A DNA stretch of 64,000 nt. Source: Rhipicephalus microplus. Its lineage: Eukaryota; Arthropoda; Arachnida; Ixodida; Ixodidae. Positions 13,049-23,640 of the stretch are shown here, piece after piece. The stretch spans positions 6,019,821 through 6,083,820 of the forward strand of contig NC_134710.1 in assembly GCF_043290135.1 (NCBI RefSeq). The letters are read 5' to 3'. The position numbers were made by a program, and so were the translations under genes. Each line of letters starts with the position of its first letter. Within the stretch, counting starts at the first letter, position 1. The notes beneath the pieces are model-generated. The model searched no databases. It worked only from the letters and a program-made list of their open reading frames with translations, and had not been told where the DNA came from.

Positions 13049-14326
13049 CTAGATGTCAATGTCAGCGGGATAGTGGTAAGGCTTCAAGCGTGCCACATGT
13101 ACAATATCGGTGGTCTGTGTGGCCGTGGAAGGCGATGAGGCAGCAGGGGCAATTTTGTATGTCACAGGAGTAACCTCACGAGAGACTCGATGTGGACCTG
13201 TGTATCGGGAAAGAAGTTTTTCCGACAAGCAGACTTGACGGGTCGGGGACCACAGCAGGACCCATAAACCGGGGGTAAGAAGTGCCATTACGGTGCCGTT
13301 GATCGTACAAATGCCGCTGGTTCTCTTGAGAGGCCAGAAAGCGAGTGCGGGCGATTTCGCGTGCGTGGCAGCCCGAGTGATAGCGTCAAGGGCATATTCG
13401 CTAGTCAGTGCCGCGGTAGACGGAATGACTGTATCTAGGGGTAATGTAGGCTCTCGGCCGAAGAACACAAAAAATAAAGAGTAAGTGGCAGTGTCATATG
13501 GAGAAGAATTGTATGCAAATGTCACGTATGGCAATGCAAGGTCCCAGTCAGAGTGGTTGGAAGAAACATACTTCGCAAGCATGTCTGTAAGTGTTCGATT
13601 CAGACGCTCCGTGAGTCTATTTGTCTGCGAGTGGTACGATGTAAAGAGCTTGTGCCTCGTTTCACATGGCTGAAGGATATTGGCTATGACTTTCGATAGA
13701 AAGGTGCGGCCACGGTCTGTAAGCAGCTGGCGTGGAGCTCCATGTTGCAAAATCACATCGTGTAGGAGAAAGTCGGCGACATCTGGGGTGTAGCTTGTTG
13801 GAAATGCTCGCGTTACGGCGTGGCGCGTGGCATAGTCTATGGCCATAGCTATCCACCTGTTGCCAGAAGAAGACAAGGGAAAAGGGCCCAGGAGGTCTAA
13901 GCCAACAAGGAAGTAAGGCCAAATGTCAAGTGGTTGAAGGTGTCCGGCCGGAAGCGTCGATGGTGTTTTGCGGCACTGACATTTATCACAAGCCGCAACG
14001 TATCTTCTGACTGAGCGTAAAAGCCCTGGCCAAAAGAAGCATTGGCGAATGCAGTCGTAAGTGCGGGACACACCAAAGTGACCGGCAGTTGAAAGGTCAT
14101 GGAGTTCGTGGAGAACTTTCGAGCAGAGGTGTTTTGGAATGTCGAGCAGCTGGGTTGGTTCATCTGGGTAGAATTTCTGGTGGTATAGGACACCATCGTG
14201 GAAGACGAACGAGTGATGGGACCTGTCAGAAAATGGTGATTCGATATGTTCGATTATAGCAAGCAAGGATGCATCACGGCGTTGCTCGTCACTGATGCTA
14301 AAAGTTGCGAAACGGAGAAGACGCAA
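13049..14326 (-). pseudogene. Gypsy pol: integrase
   Basis: This 425-residue frame has the three integrase parts in order. The HHCC zinc site includes HDLSTAGHFG and CDKCQC (residues about 70-120). The catalytic core has Asp in LDLLGPFP, Asp in LLTDRGRTF and Glu in LTERLNRTL. The C-terminal GPHR/RLKPYH region follows. The enzyme would join element cDNA to chromosomal DNA. The core triad is intact, but the frame is not continuous with RNase H upstream (the phase shifts around 14250-14330), so it would not be made as part of a whole Pol. Confidence 0.85.
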
Positions 14327-14710
14327 GTGTCGGTGTTAGGGATAGTGCTCAATTCATCGACCGGGTAGCGGGAGAGGCAGCCTGCGTCCTGATGTAGGCG
14401 TCCCGACTTGTGCGTGACTGTATAAGTATATTCTTGTAATCGCAGAGCCCAGCGCCCAAGCCGGCCAGTAGGCTCCTTCAGTGACGAAAGCCAACATGGC
14501 TCATGGTGGTCAGTTATTACAGACAAATTCGTGCCATATAAATATGGGCGGAACTTCGTGACTGCCCAAACAAGAGCAAGAAATTCACGCTCTGTTATTG
14601 AATAGTTGCGCTCAGCAGCTGTGAAAAGGTGGCTAGCGTCGGCGATAACTTGGTCGTGTCCCCGCTGGCGTTGGGCTAGGACGGCTCCATTCTCGTGACA
14701 ACTCCATCGG
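14254..14710 (-). pseudogene. Gypsy pol: RNase H and connection, frame-broken
   Basis: RNase H-type blocks are readable in shifting frames: a TAAERNYSIT-like stretch, FRPYLYG, and ITDHHEPCWL followed by LGRWALRLQEY and the HKSGRLHQDA segment. The start is damaged: RT ends at a stop in front of the expected TDAS motif at about 14710, and the bases after it change frame. RNase H would remove the RNA strand during reverse transcription; here it must be inactive. Confidence 0.75.
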
Positions 14711-14711
14711 T

Positions 14712-16049
14712 TCAGACTTCTATCGGAGTGGACGGGTCAAAGTGGGCCAATATAGGTGGAGTCGTGAGGAGGGTGATGAGGTGAGAAAAAGCGGCAGCTT
14801 GAGTTGCACCCCACGTAAAAGTCTCGCCATTCTTCAGAAGGCCGGTGAGTGGTCGAGCGATTGTTGCAAAATCTTTCACGAACCTTCTAAAATAGGAACA
14901 AAGCCCCATAAAGCTCCGGACGTCCTTGACAGACTGGGGTACTGGCAAACTCGTGACGGCACGAATTTTCTCCGGGTCAGGCTGCACACCTGATGCGTCG
15001 ACAAGGTGGCCCAACACCGTAAACTGCTGGCAGCCAAAGTGACATTTCGATGAGTTTAGTTGAAGACCAGCAGTGCCAAAGATGTCCAGAACCGCTGAAA
15101 AACGCTGAAGGTGTGTCTCAAATGTGGGCGAATATACGAGGACATCGTCCTGGTAGCACAGGCATGTTGACCCGTTGAACCCTTGTAATAGCGAGTCCAT
15201 CATACGCCCAAACGTGGCTGGGGCGTTGCATAGCCCAAACGGCATCACCTTGAATTGGTATAGGCCGTCGGGAGTTACAAACACAGTCTTTTCTTGGTCT
15301 TTCTCGTCCACCGCAATCTGCCAATAGCTAGAACGTAGGTCAATTAAAGAAAAGTATCTTGCCCCGTGCAGACAATAGAGGGCATCATCAATTTGGGGCA
15401 AAGGATTAACATCCTTTTTCGTGATTCGATTAAGATGGTGGTAATCAACGTATAAGCGCCACGTGTTGTCTTTCTTTTTAACGAGCACAACTGAAGATGC
15501 CCAAGGGCTCGAGGAGGGTTCAATAGTTCCTTTGGCTAGCATCTTGTTGACTTCTTCTTGAATTACCTTACGCTCTGTGGCAGACACCCGGTATGGTGTG
15601 CGGTGAATGTTATGAGAATCAGCAGTATTAATGCGGTGCTTCACGAGGGAAGTCTGACCGAGTGGACCGTTGTCGATGTCAAATATGTCGCGGTAGGAAG
15701 CCAGAAGGCGGCATAGAGTGTTGGATTGCTCAGGTTTGAGTTTCGGGTCGATGATCGGGCGCAAGGCTGCATCGAGGGATGTGGCATCCTGCGGGCGACA
15801 TGGATTATCGGAGCATGCGTCTGCCGCAAAAGCAGTGACGTGGGCGTCTATTAAAGGTTGAAGCGTGTCGACTGAAATTCTGTGTGGTAGTACTTGTTGC
15901 GTGAAATAGAAATTGATAATGGGCAGACATGTTTGGTTAGAGGCCATGGTTACGATGGAGTGTGGCACAGTGATGTCGCGCGCCAGGAGAACATCAGGAA
16001 TAGGCGTGACTACATAATTGCCGTCAATAACGGGTGAACTTGTTGCCAA
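14712..16049 (-). pseudogene. Gypsy pol: reverse transcriptase
   Basis: The 445-residue frame has the RT series VDYHHLNRIT, PLPQIDDAL, FSLIDLRSSYWQI, FGLCNAPATF and the active site CYQDDVLVYS (YxDD with both Asp kept). The thumb region is LGHLVDASGV, then SFMGLCSYFRRFVKDF. It would copy element RNA to DNA in the cytoplasm. The frame ends early, at the start of RNase H. The ORF start is not a true initiator, since in this group Pol is cut from a larger precursor. Confidence 0.88.
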
Positions 16050-16079
16050 TTCAATGAATTTGAGGGCTTCTGGCGATAT

Positions 16080-16466
16080 CTAACTGAAGTCCGTGGTACA
16101 GAGGCTTTTCGGCAGCTCGGGGCGAGAATCTGGAACAAGAGGAAGTTCTAAACAGAGAGTGCCGGCGGAAAAGTCGATCAGGGCAGAATGCATTAATAAG
16201 AAAACTATCCCGAAGATGAGGTCATGAGGGCAGTTGTCGAGTACGGTAAATAAAATAGGAACATGGCGGCCGGCAACGCTAATACGAGTGGTACACATTC
16301 CAATGACGGTCACAGTTCCACCATCCGCGACACTGACTGCTTGCGTTGCAGCAGGCGTGAGTACTTTTATGAGGCGGCGCCAAAGACGAGTACTCATAAT
16401 AGACACCTGAGCTCCAGTGTCAACTAAAGCCGTCAAAAGAAGATTGTTCACATGTATTTCCAGCAA
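16080..16466 (-). pseudogene. Gypsy pol: aspartic protease
   Basis: A retropepsin-like domain with the active-site ALVDTGAQVS (residues about 13-22) and a later LIFGIVFL segment matching the usual ILG.DFL flap/core motif. It would cut Gag-Pol. It lies just before RT in the standard order, separated by a stop at 16080-16082. Confidence 0.82.
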
Positions 16467-17560
16467 GTTCTTATCAGTAGGGAGCGTTAACGAAGGATTT
16501 GGGTCAGTCGCACTTGATGGAGCACTACCTGCAGGAGCTGCATAGTCTAGTTTTTCGTCAAGGAAGATCCATAGTTAGTCGGCGATGGATAGCGGTGGGG
16601 TTAGGTGACGGAGAACGGCGGCGTCGCGGTGACGGTGAACGAGTGGTAGAGCGGCTGTTAGGTGCCTCGGAAGCAGGATACTCACGGCTGGGCGAATACT
16701 GACGTGGGTCGGCGTATGGGCGAGGAGAAGAAAATTGGCTCCAACAAGGGGGGGGGGGGGGGGGCGTCCAAGTGCTGCGGCTATAGCGGAAGACATCGTC
16801 AACTCAGTGACAGCGGAAGCAGATTGGCTTGTCGTCTCCTGTTCTTCATTCTGTCGGATTGCGAGATCAGGGCAGAAAATGTGGCTGATGGTGTGGTGCA
16901 TTCATTGGCATCGGTCTGTAGTCTGGTCGGGAGATGGAACAGGCGGCAGGAAAACCAAGGTTAGCAATTTCTCGCCACACGACTGCCTGTGAATAACTGA
17001 CACCGCCGGAGGTGTTTGCACGGTGCCCTGGTTGAGTGGAAGTGATTGAAACTGCGCCGGACGGGCCGCCTCAAGCTCGCGCCGAACGATGCGTGTAACA
17101 TTCTCGTGCAAAGGTGGTGTGGCACCGAGATCGGTGCAGGTTGACATGACAGCCATTTATGGGAGCCGTAAAAATTGAGGCAGAACTTGTTGGTTTTTGG
17201 CCATTTTGAAGTGGCGGCATTCCTTAATTATCAGATCGATGGTCACGACGTTGTTGTATACAAGCAAGTTCACAAATGCCCTTGAGTATGTAGCCCACCT
17301 TGTCGCTCTCGGTCATTAGCTCGTCTACTTTGCGGCACAGCGTGAGCACGTCCTATTTGTATGAGACATACGACTCGGTTGATGACTGTACACGTATGGC
17401 GAGCTCTTGTCGCGCGGCCATTTGTCGACCCGACGGGCCCGCAAAGATGTCGTGTAGTCGTTCCTTGAAGGTGTCCTAGCTGGTGAGCTCGGCCTCATGA
17501 GCGTCGAACCTTATACGCGGGGTACCATCCAAGTAAAAGATTACGTTGGCGAGCATCATG
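16467..17560 (-). pseudogene. Gypsy gag, decayed
   Basis: Gag-like peptides can be read on the minus strand at 17100-17490: GPSGRQMAARQELAIRVQSS, ESYVSYK, then VLTLCRKVDELMTESDKVGY and ILKGICELAC. In-frame stops and shifts break the region. A G tract at 16749-16764 adds another likely frame error. I did not find an intact CCHC knuckle. Gag would form the particle that carries element RNA. Confidence 0.65.
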
Positions 17561-17809
17561 GTAGGGTCCCATCGGTGAGAGAGGATAACGCGCTCGTACA
17601 TGCGGAGCCAGTAGTCGCCGTCAAGGCCAGGCTGGGCGGAAAATGTACCGATATCACGGGGGTGGGCATTGCAAGGTACGTATTAGCTGGTGCTCCAGCG
17701 GAAGGCGGTGATGGGTTGTTATCATTGGAAGCCATGGCCGGAGGCCGGATGGTGCAGCCAGTGCGAAGCTTCGTAGTGAGGACGGGGAACGTTCTACCTC
17801 CACCAAATA

Positions 17810-17979
17810 TGCTACGGAAGAGAAAAGACGCTGTATCGATGAGGCTGTGGATGAAATATATTTCAAATCAGCCGCAGCAGCGTGACCGGTTGACCAGGCA
17901 CTGGGTGGAGACTACTCTTTGTCCTCTTCGTGAGGCACACACACGCATCGTCCCACAAAATGTCAACATGCATGTAGCA
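17810..17979 (-). repeat. 5' LTR of the Gypsy element
   Basis: Matches 12844-13013 with about a dozen differences. On the minus strand it ends CCGTAGCA, and TGGTGGAGGT, the likely primer site, lies a few bases on. Confidence 0.85.
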
Positions 17980-19734
17980 ATATCAATGGAAATTGCGCCA
18001 AACTGTGCCAAGGTCGGATTTGAGAGTGTCTATCACTGACAATAGTCATGCCGGCACATAAATACATGTGCACCTTATTCTCAGGGCCACCAAAGTCGCA
18101 ATCGCGTACCTATTTTATTACGCTATATAAACAGTGGTGGCGCGTGCCCTAAAATCCATGATGCTATGCTTGGTGCGGATGCAACTCTGCTGTGCAAGTT
18201 CGCTTAAAGGCAAACACACTTTCCACAGGGGCTCGTGACATCTAGTCCAATCGATGGCGTGAAGCTGTGGCGGCGCTTTATCGGCGGACGTCGTCCAGGA
18301 ACGCTGCTGATAGCTCGTTTGAAGATCTGTGCGGCATATAATAAAGCAACTTTCAGTAAAATCTGCATGCGTGTCGCCAAATTGTCTGTGTTGTCTATGT
18401 CTGGACATTGCAATCTAATTTTTCATGCTTCGCGTCATAGAAGAACACGTAAATGGTGGCAATGCGTTGACACTTTTCCTCTAATATACTTTATCCATAG
18501 ATTATCATACAGAAGAGCTGTTTCGTAATACCTTCCACCAGCACATCCACGTTTATAATCGCTGTGGTAGTAAAAGCCCCTAAAAGACCCTGCCCTTTTG
18601 AACTCGAAGTTGCTAGGGTTCGAATTGAAAATTTCCGCGTGCTTTTTTTTTAAAAGTCATCTCATTTTTAAAAGCATGCCTTCTGGTCCGAGCAGCTGCG
18701 ATTTGGTTTTAATACGTGCAGCTATATTCAGGCCATTGCCGGCGGCTCTGGTGTCGGAAGGCCTGTGAAGCAGCTACACCCTGTTACGCGTCCGCTTCTC
18801 ACTTTGCAGGGTCAATAGCTGATGACGCAAAAAAAAAGAAGGAAAATTGAACGTCACGGCATCGCATTTATTACTTCGTTTGGAAGGCAGTGAGGGGGAA
18901 AGGAGGGTGCTGCGTCGCTTGAAGGGTGCAGTAGCTGATGCACGCTATCTTGAGGCATAACGAGACTGCTCGTAAGCTTTCTAGCAACCAACATCTACCT
19001 CACATTTAGATAACTGACAGCACGAAAGCTTTGGCAATCAGAGTGGTCATTGTCCCTTTAGCCACCATTCTTTTTGGGTTACGCGATACCGGATCTAAGA
19101 TATACAATTTGTTAGTTCCACTCACGCTCTTAGCAATAAATGCGATATCAACAAATTGAATTGTTATACCAAATAATATGGCTTGACGTCAGCCGTAAGA
19201 AGCGCTAGCGGTGTGGTTGCCATTTCCAAGGTCCGCGTACTCGCAAAAACTTTGTGCACATGCAGTGTTCGATACCCGCGACTTAGGTGACTAAAGACTT
19301 TTGAAAGATCTCTTGCATGTCAATGCACGTACAGATGGAATCAGCCTTGTCTAGAGCACCCAGCCAGCCGCTCCAGCTGGTGTTTTATTGAGAAATATGT
19401 AAGGAAAGATGCCCTAATGCTACCAAACATGGTCGTACTGCGTGTTAGGCCCTTGCGCTGTAATGTAAGCATCAACGGAAGCTTGTAGCTAACGTGAGAT
19501 AGAAGCCGTGGTCAACAACAGTATCGACAGGCGCGTGCTTCGCTGGTCTAGACCAGTGTGATTCTATATGTACAGCGCGAACGGCATGTACGAATGGACC
19601 TTCGAAATGGCGTGACGATGGTGTGACCTGACCGCCTTGCGATCAAGGCTCAGTGCATACCCTTATACTGTTATATGGCCGCTATAAAAAGCAAACCACA
19701 TTGCGCACAGTCTGTTCGCATTGAAAGTACAAGG
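17980..19734 (+). repeat. family B interior sequence
   Basis: The first part (to about 18520) matches 35655-35800 and 37740-38081 (CTCGTGACATCTAGTCCAAT and neighbours). The later part (19150-19734) matches 58016-58555 (GGCTTGACGTCAGCCGTAAG). No coding region is recognised. It ends with GTACAAGG, the left target copy of the hAT-C insertion. Confidence 0.65.
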
Positions 19735-21395
19735 CATACCTGCCAAGTCTCCTGGATTGGCCAGGAGGCTCCCGGATTTCAACCGTTTTTTCCGGTTGTA
19801 CAGTTGTCATGAAAATCTCCTGTAAGTCGAAATTTATGTGCTTGACCTGGCAACATTGACAAAAAAGCAGATCAATCCACTCCAGGTTTTTCGGACCTAC
19901 CCCATTTTAATATAAATAAATATAAGAGGCATTCATTTAAACATACAGGATGATCTCAGTGATGTGAAACCGTGGCAGATACGAACTCTTGAAATTCGCC
20001 AGCCAAATTTTACTATGTTCATTGTATAGAGTTTCCTAAAATTAACTAGGGACTCTAGCGCTGTGATCGTTTAGCGACCATGGCTGTGTTCCAATTCTTA
20101 GACAGTGCACTACAGTAGCTAGAATTCCAGCCACTGTAACAACACTTAGACAGTCTATGCAGACTGCTTAGAACATGGAGAAAGGAAAAATTTAGGAACG
20201 GCCAGGACGTCACATTTGCGAAGCCACCGCATCACAAACACCCGCACTACCTCCTAACGGAGAAGCAGATAAACGCTTCGCGATTTCCAGCGACCAGCTG
20301 CTGCAGCGGCCTTGGAAGCGGTGTTCTCTGCCGGCAGCGAGTCAAATCGACGACTGCTGCTTGTTTTTTCTGTAGAAAAGCTGTGCAAAGCTCAGCTGTA
20401 GTGCATACTCGGTGCGAATCGCGTGCACCGCCGGATGTACCTGGTGGCACTTTTCGCGTATGTTCGCTTCACTGTTGATGGCGTTTGCATGCAGAGCTCT
20501 CAGCTGTACGCTCCGTCGGTTCTTGCTCATTGTGTCAACTGAGAAAAGACGTGAACTTTCGTTTTTACTGTTGTAGGCATCGTGTTGCATGTTTAGAAGT
20601 TGTGTCGTTCATACGGAAGGACAATAAACGTGTTACCGGACTAAGTTTGTATGCATCGTACGGTGTGCGCTTGCTGCGTGTTAGTTGTGTGCGCACTAGA
20701 AATAAACACCTTACGTGCACGATCACGTATACAATACAGCTGTACCTTTTTACCGACGTGAAGTACATCAAGGTCTAGGCTGGTGTGCACGAAACAGCTA
20801 CGAAGCAAGCTCTCAAAATCATGCATTGCCATACTGCCACTATATACGAGCAAAGAACTGCTAATCGACCCTTAGATCAGGAAATATGGCTAGTTGTGTT
20901 GATCCTTTGAGACTCTCATTTTAGTGAAAAATATCCTCGTCACCCCGCCGCAGTGGTCTAGTGGCTAAGGTACTCGGCTGCTGACCCGCAGGTCGCGGGA
21001 TCGAATCCCAACTGCGGCGGCTGCATTTTTGATGCAGGCGGAAATGCTGTAGGCCCGTGTGCTCAGATTTGGGCGCATGTTAAAGAACCCCAGGTGGTCA
21101 AAATTTCCGGAGCCCTCCACTACGGCGTCTCTCATAATCATATGGTGGTTTTGGGACGTTAAACTCCACATATCAATCAATCAATCGAAAAATACCCTCG
21201 TGTGTTCGGCCACTCCTAGCCACCATAAGATCGCAAGGCGCTTGCGATTGAGACCTCTCCTTCCCAGCCCCTTTTGTTTTTCGCGATGTTTTTTTGTATG
21301 TTTGTATGTCCTTTTTTTTTTTGTGCCGTGCACCCTCCCCCCCTTGCCGTTGCGGAAATCTCCCGGATTCAGAATCCTTGAATTTAGCTGGTATG
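19735..21395. mobile_element. hAT-type element, family C, with 8-bp target duplication
   Basis: The termini are CATACCTGCCAAGTCTCC on the left and the imperfect complement ending AGCTGGTATG on the right. GTACAAGG flanks both sides (19727-19734 and 21396-21403), a perfect 8-bp duplication as hAT elements make. Removing the element rejoins family B sequence that is continuous at 12286 and 58548. A 246-bp SINE is inserted at 20941, and a half copy of family E starts at about 20029. No transposase ORF survives. Confidence 0.8.
20941..21186 (+). mobile_element. Ruka-type tRNA-derived SINE
   Basis: The head is tRNA-like, with A-box TGGTCTAGTGGCTAAGG and B-box GGATCGAATCCC, and pairing ends GCCGCAG and CTGCGGC. 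The body includes AAGAACCCCAGGTGGTC and TATGGTGGTTTTGGGACGTT. The tail is (ATCA)n. Target copies GAAAAATATCCTCGT (20926-20940) and GAAAAATACCCTCGT (21187-21201) differ at one base. RNA polymerase III would transcribe it, and a LINE would supply the enzyme. I recognise it as the tick Ruka family. Confidence 0.88.
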
Positions 21396-21676
21396 GTACA
21401 AGGTGGAAAGGTATACCAGCCGTAAATAGCATGTGGGCCAGCGATCACACCCTTAAAGTCAAAGTTCATACCCCCCCCCCCTCATCGCGTTCTTCGCTCG
21501 ATTTTTCCTTTCCCTTGGATACGGGCGGCGCATTCCCTTCTGCTTGAGTAACAATTGATGGGAGGCCTGGCACGCGGGGTGATGTTATCGCATTCGCCCT
21601 CAGTGCAAAGGAGATAGGTCGGCTCTTATCTCTGCGTTAGCTGTGTTCATCGCCCTCGTTCATGCGCTTTAACCTG

Positions 21677-21916
21677 ATTGATTGATATGTAGGGTTTAAC
21701 GTCCCAAAACCACCATATGATTATGAGAGACGCCGTAGTGGAGGGCTCCGGAAATTTCGACCACCTGGGGTTCTTTAACGTGCACCCAAATCTGAGCACA
21801 CGGGCCTACAACATTTCCGCCTCCATCGGAAATGCAGCCGCCGCAGCCGGGATTTGACCCCACCACCTGCGGGTCAGCAGCCGAGTACCTTAGCCACTAG
21901 ACCACCGCGGCGAGGC
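21677..21916 (-). mobile_element. Ruka-type SINE, reverse orientation, perfect target duplication
   Basis: The complement of the SINE above: (TGAT)n at the left, the tRNA-like head at the right (CCGCGGTGG box at 21904-21912). GCGCTTTAACCTG stands on both sides (21664-21676 and 21917-21929), a perfect 13-bp duplication, so the insertion is fairly young. It interrupts family B. Confidence 0.9.
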
Positions 21917-22828
21917 GCGCTTTAACCTGCATGTAAACACTATGCACTGGAGGATGTTATCGATTGGGACATCACTCAAAAAAATTTTTTTTTTGCCCCG
22001 GTATATATAGCGCAAAATAACCTTTTGTCTGCCTCTCCCACTTCCAGATCAAGCTCCGACCCCCCCCCCCAAATATTTTATAATTTCTGGCTACACCCGT
22101 GGCAACTGCGAAAACAAGTCGAGAATGTCCATTTAATTGCTATGCTATTCAAAACAAAATGGATCTTGTCTTCAAGTTGTCTTCAGCATATGCATAAGGT
22201 ACCCTCTGAGATTTTTTTTTTAATGCACTGCTTTCTAGAGGACATAGTAAGGTTTTTTGGAGTATAAACAGAATGCCCTAGCCACATAAAATATTTCTGC
22301 ATAAGGAAAACGAAGTTGGTAAATTGAGTAGTTTCAGCACAGAGATGAGTGGCAGAGGAGGTTGGCTTTCTGAGACGACCTGAATCACTTCGTTTTACGC
22401 CCAGCAGTCTAATCAGTCGTTAAGAAAAAGAATCTTTTTTATTCTTGAAGTCATCTTAGGGAAATGCACTTGGGACTGTGCGAGTCTCTAGCATTGTACA
22501 TCACAGCATTTTTCTACCATATCTGATAATAATTTCATAGGTGTATTTATATTGTTATTTCATAAAGTACAAAAATTTTATACGACCAGTATTCAGTTTA
22601 TTTGCTACAGAAATGATCACTGAACAAGTTTTTCGAAAATCTTCAACAGCATGATGCCATTATTCTTGCATCATCAACTGAAATGGGAATGCTTATAAGG
22701 TGATTGGTTGCATGAAATTTGCAATCAGTGTAATATTTCTAGCTCTTTACAAGAGCCTCATAATTATTCTTGATGTCCTTGAATGCAAATGCAACTTGCT
22801 TCTCCTCCAGGATTTGAAGTTGGCTGCT

Positions 22829-22950
22829 CTATATTGCTCCAAAATAGAAAATTTTGCTGCTCCAAAGCGCTCCAAATTAAAATTTTTGCTGCTCCAAAAT
22901 GCTCCAAAATGAAAATTTTGCTGCTCCGAAAATCGCTCCAAATCGGAAGA
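22829..22950 (+). repeat. subterminal array of GCTCCAAAA units
   Basis: About four units of roughly 33 bp, each with TTGCTGCTCCAAA, then GCTCCAAA, then an A/T run, just inside the right end of the family B copy. Similar arrays end the copies at 30430-30610 and 60375-60455. Repeated subterminal motifs are where hAT transposases usually bind. Confidence 0.7.
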
Positions 22951-22984
22951 CCTCGGTGGCATCACTGAATTCAATTTTTACTAA

Positions 22985-23340
22985 GCACAACAGAAGGCAT
23001 GCTTACACAAGGGTCACCCCGCTATTACGGTACACTTTGTTAGCTTCTATGATTTCATGTGAGAGCTGCTCACAATGTTTTATGACAACAGTGCATCTTT
23101 CAGTGTGTGCTTCAGAACCACCATTTCTACAATGGCGCCCAACATCACTTTGAACATCAATGTGATAATAGTGCCCATTTAAATATCGTTCAAGCATCTG
23201 CATGTTTGTCCAATGTACTGTTTACTGCAGCACAGTGGGATTAAGTGCACAACACCCACAGCACATTTCACAAACTGCCTCTTGTGTTTTGTTGCACAAA
23301 TGCTCGTTCATGTGGTTTGAGCATTCACAGAGCAATAGTA
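22985..23340 (-). pseudogene. Penelope-like element, GIY-YIG endonuclease fragment
   Basis: Reading the minus strand from about 23250, VVHLIPLCCSKQYIGQTCRC is followed by LN and, in a shifted frame, GRHCRNGGSEAHTERCTVV, CEQLSHEIIEANKVY and GVTLV. This is the C-terminal part of the GIY-YIG nuclease of Penelope-like retroelements, with the YIGQT core and the catalytic-loop region. The nuclease nicks target DNA for reverse transcription. Only this 3' part is present, and a stop and shift break it. The right side runs into an inverted repeat. Confidence 0.7.
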
Positions 23341-23640
23341 GTTATTCTGGAGCAGGGAATAGTACAACCTTGACAATCTTTCTTGTCCCCTATCTTTTTC
23401 AAGCCTGGAAAATCTTATGTAGGTAAGGGAGCTTATCAGTAGTGAGGACACAGGTTGCCGTGGCTTCAGGCATAATACTTCAGGAATAACTGTGCTGCCA
23501 GTGATGATAAGCTAGTCACAGTGCCCCTACCCACATAATATTTTGCATAGCTTGAAAAAGCTAGGGCACAAGGTACATTGTCAAGGTTGTATTCTCCGCT
23601 TCAGAAAAACTATTGTTTCTCTATAAGTGGTACCACTGTC
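23311..23640. repeat. large imperfect inverted repeat (foldback)
   Basis: The left arm (23311-23450) and right arm (23500-23640) are inverted copies. The best block is TACAACCTTGACAAT..TTTTTCAAG at 23362-23402 against its complement at 23550-23590, with weaker matches continuing on both sides. The loop is short. It lies directly beside the Penelope fragment and may be two head-to-head pieces of one element. Confidence 0.6.

Larger units (their letters stand above)
12844..17979 (-). mobile_element. full-length Ty3/Gypsy LTR retrotransposon, defective
   Basis: Two 170-bp LTRs (12844-13013 and 17810-17979) are flanked by ATAT at 12840-12843 and 17980-17983, a 4-bp target duplication. On the minus strand the order is 5' LTR (17810-17979), primer-site motif TGGTGGAGGTAGAACG, gag remnants, protease, reverse transcriptase, RNase H, integrase and the 3' LTR. 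That order places it in the Ty3/Gypsy (Metaviridae) group. No env is present. Stops and frameshifts interrupt gag and RNase H, so it cannot move by itself. It sits inside the family B repeat, whose uninterrupted counterpart is seen near 35640-35655. Confidence 0.88.
12781..22966 (+). mobile_element. hAT-like family B copy, interrupted by several younger insertions
   Basis: The left end CAGTGACACCACTCCTG (12781) and the right end CGGTGGCATCACTG (to 22966) look like hAT-type inverted termini. Between them the family's own sequence can be followed piecewise: 12781-12843, 17980-19734, 21404-21676 and 21930-22966, by matches to 35577-39290, 29600-30632 and 58016-60474. The gaps are a Gypsy element, a hAT-C element and a SINE. 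No transposase is left. The 8-bp flanks (GCAATTTA and AATTCAAT) do not match, so the two ends may come from different copies and the joining is an inference. Confidence 0.5.

Noticed and set aside
20941..21020. Functional tRNA gene at the SINE head
   Set aside because: The tRNA-like part is fused to a known SINE body with tail and target duplication.
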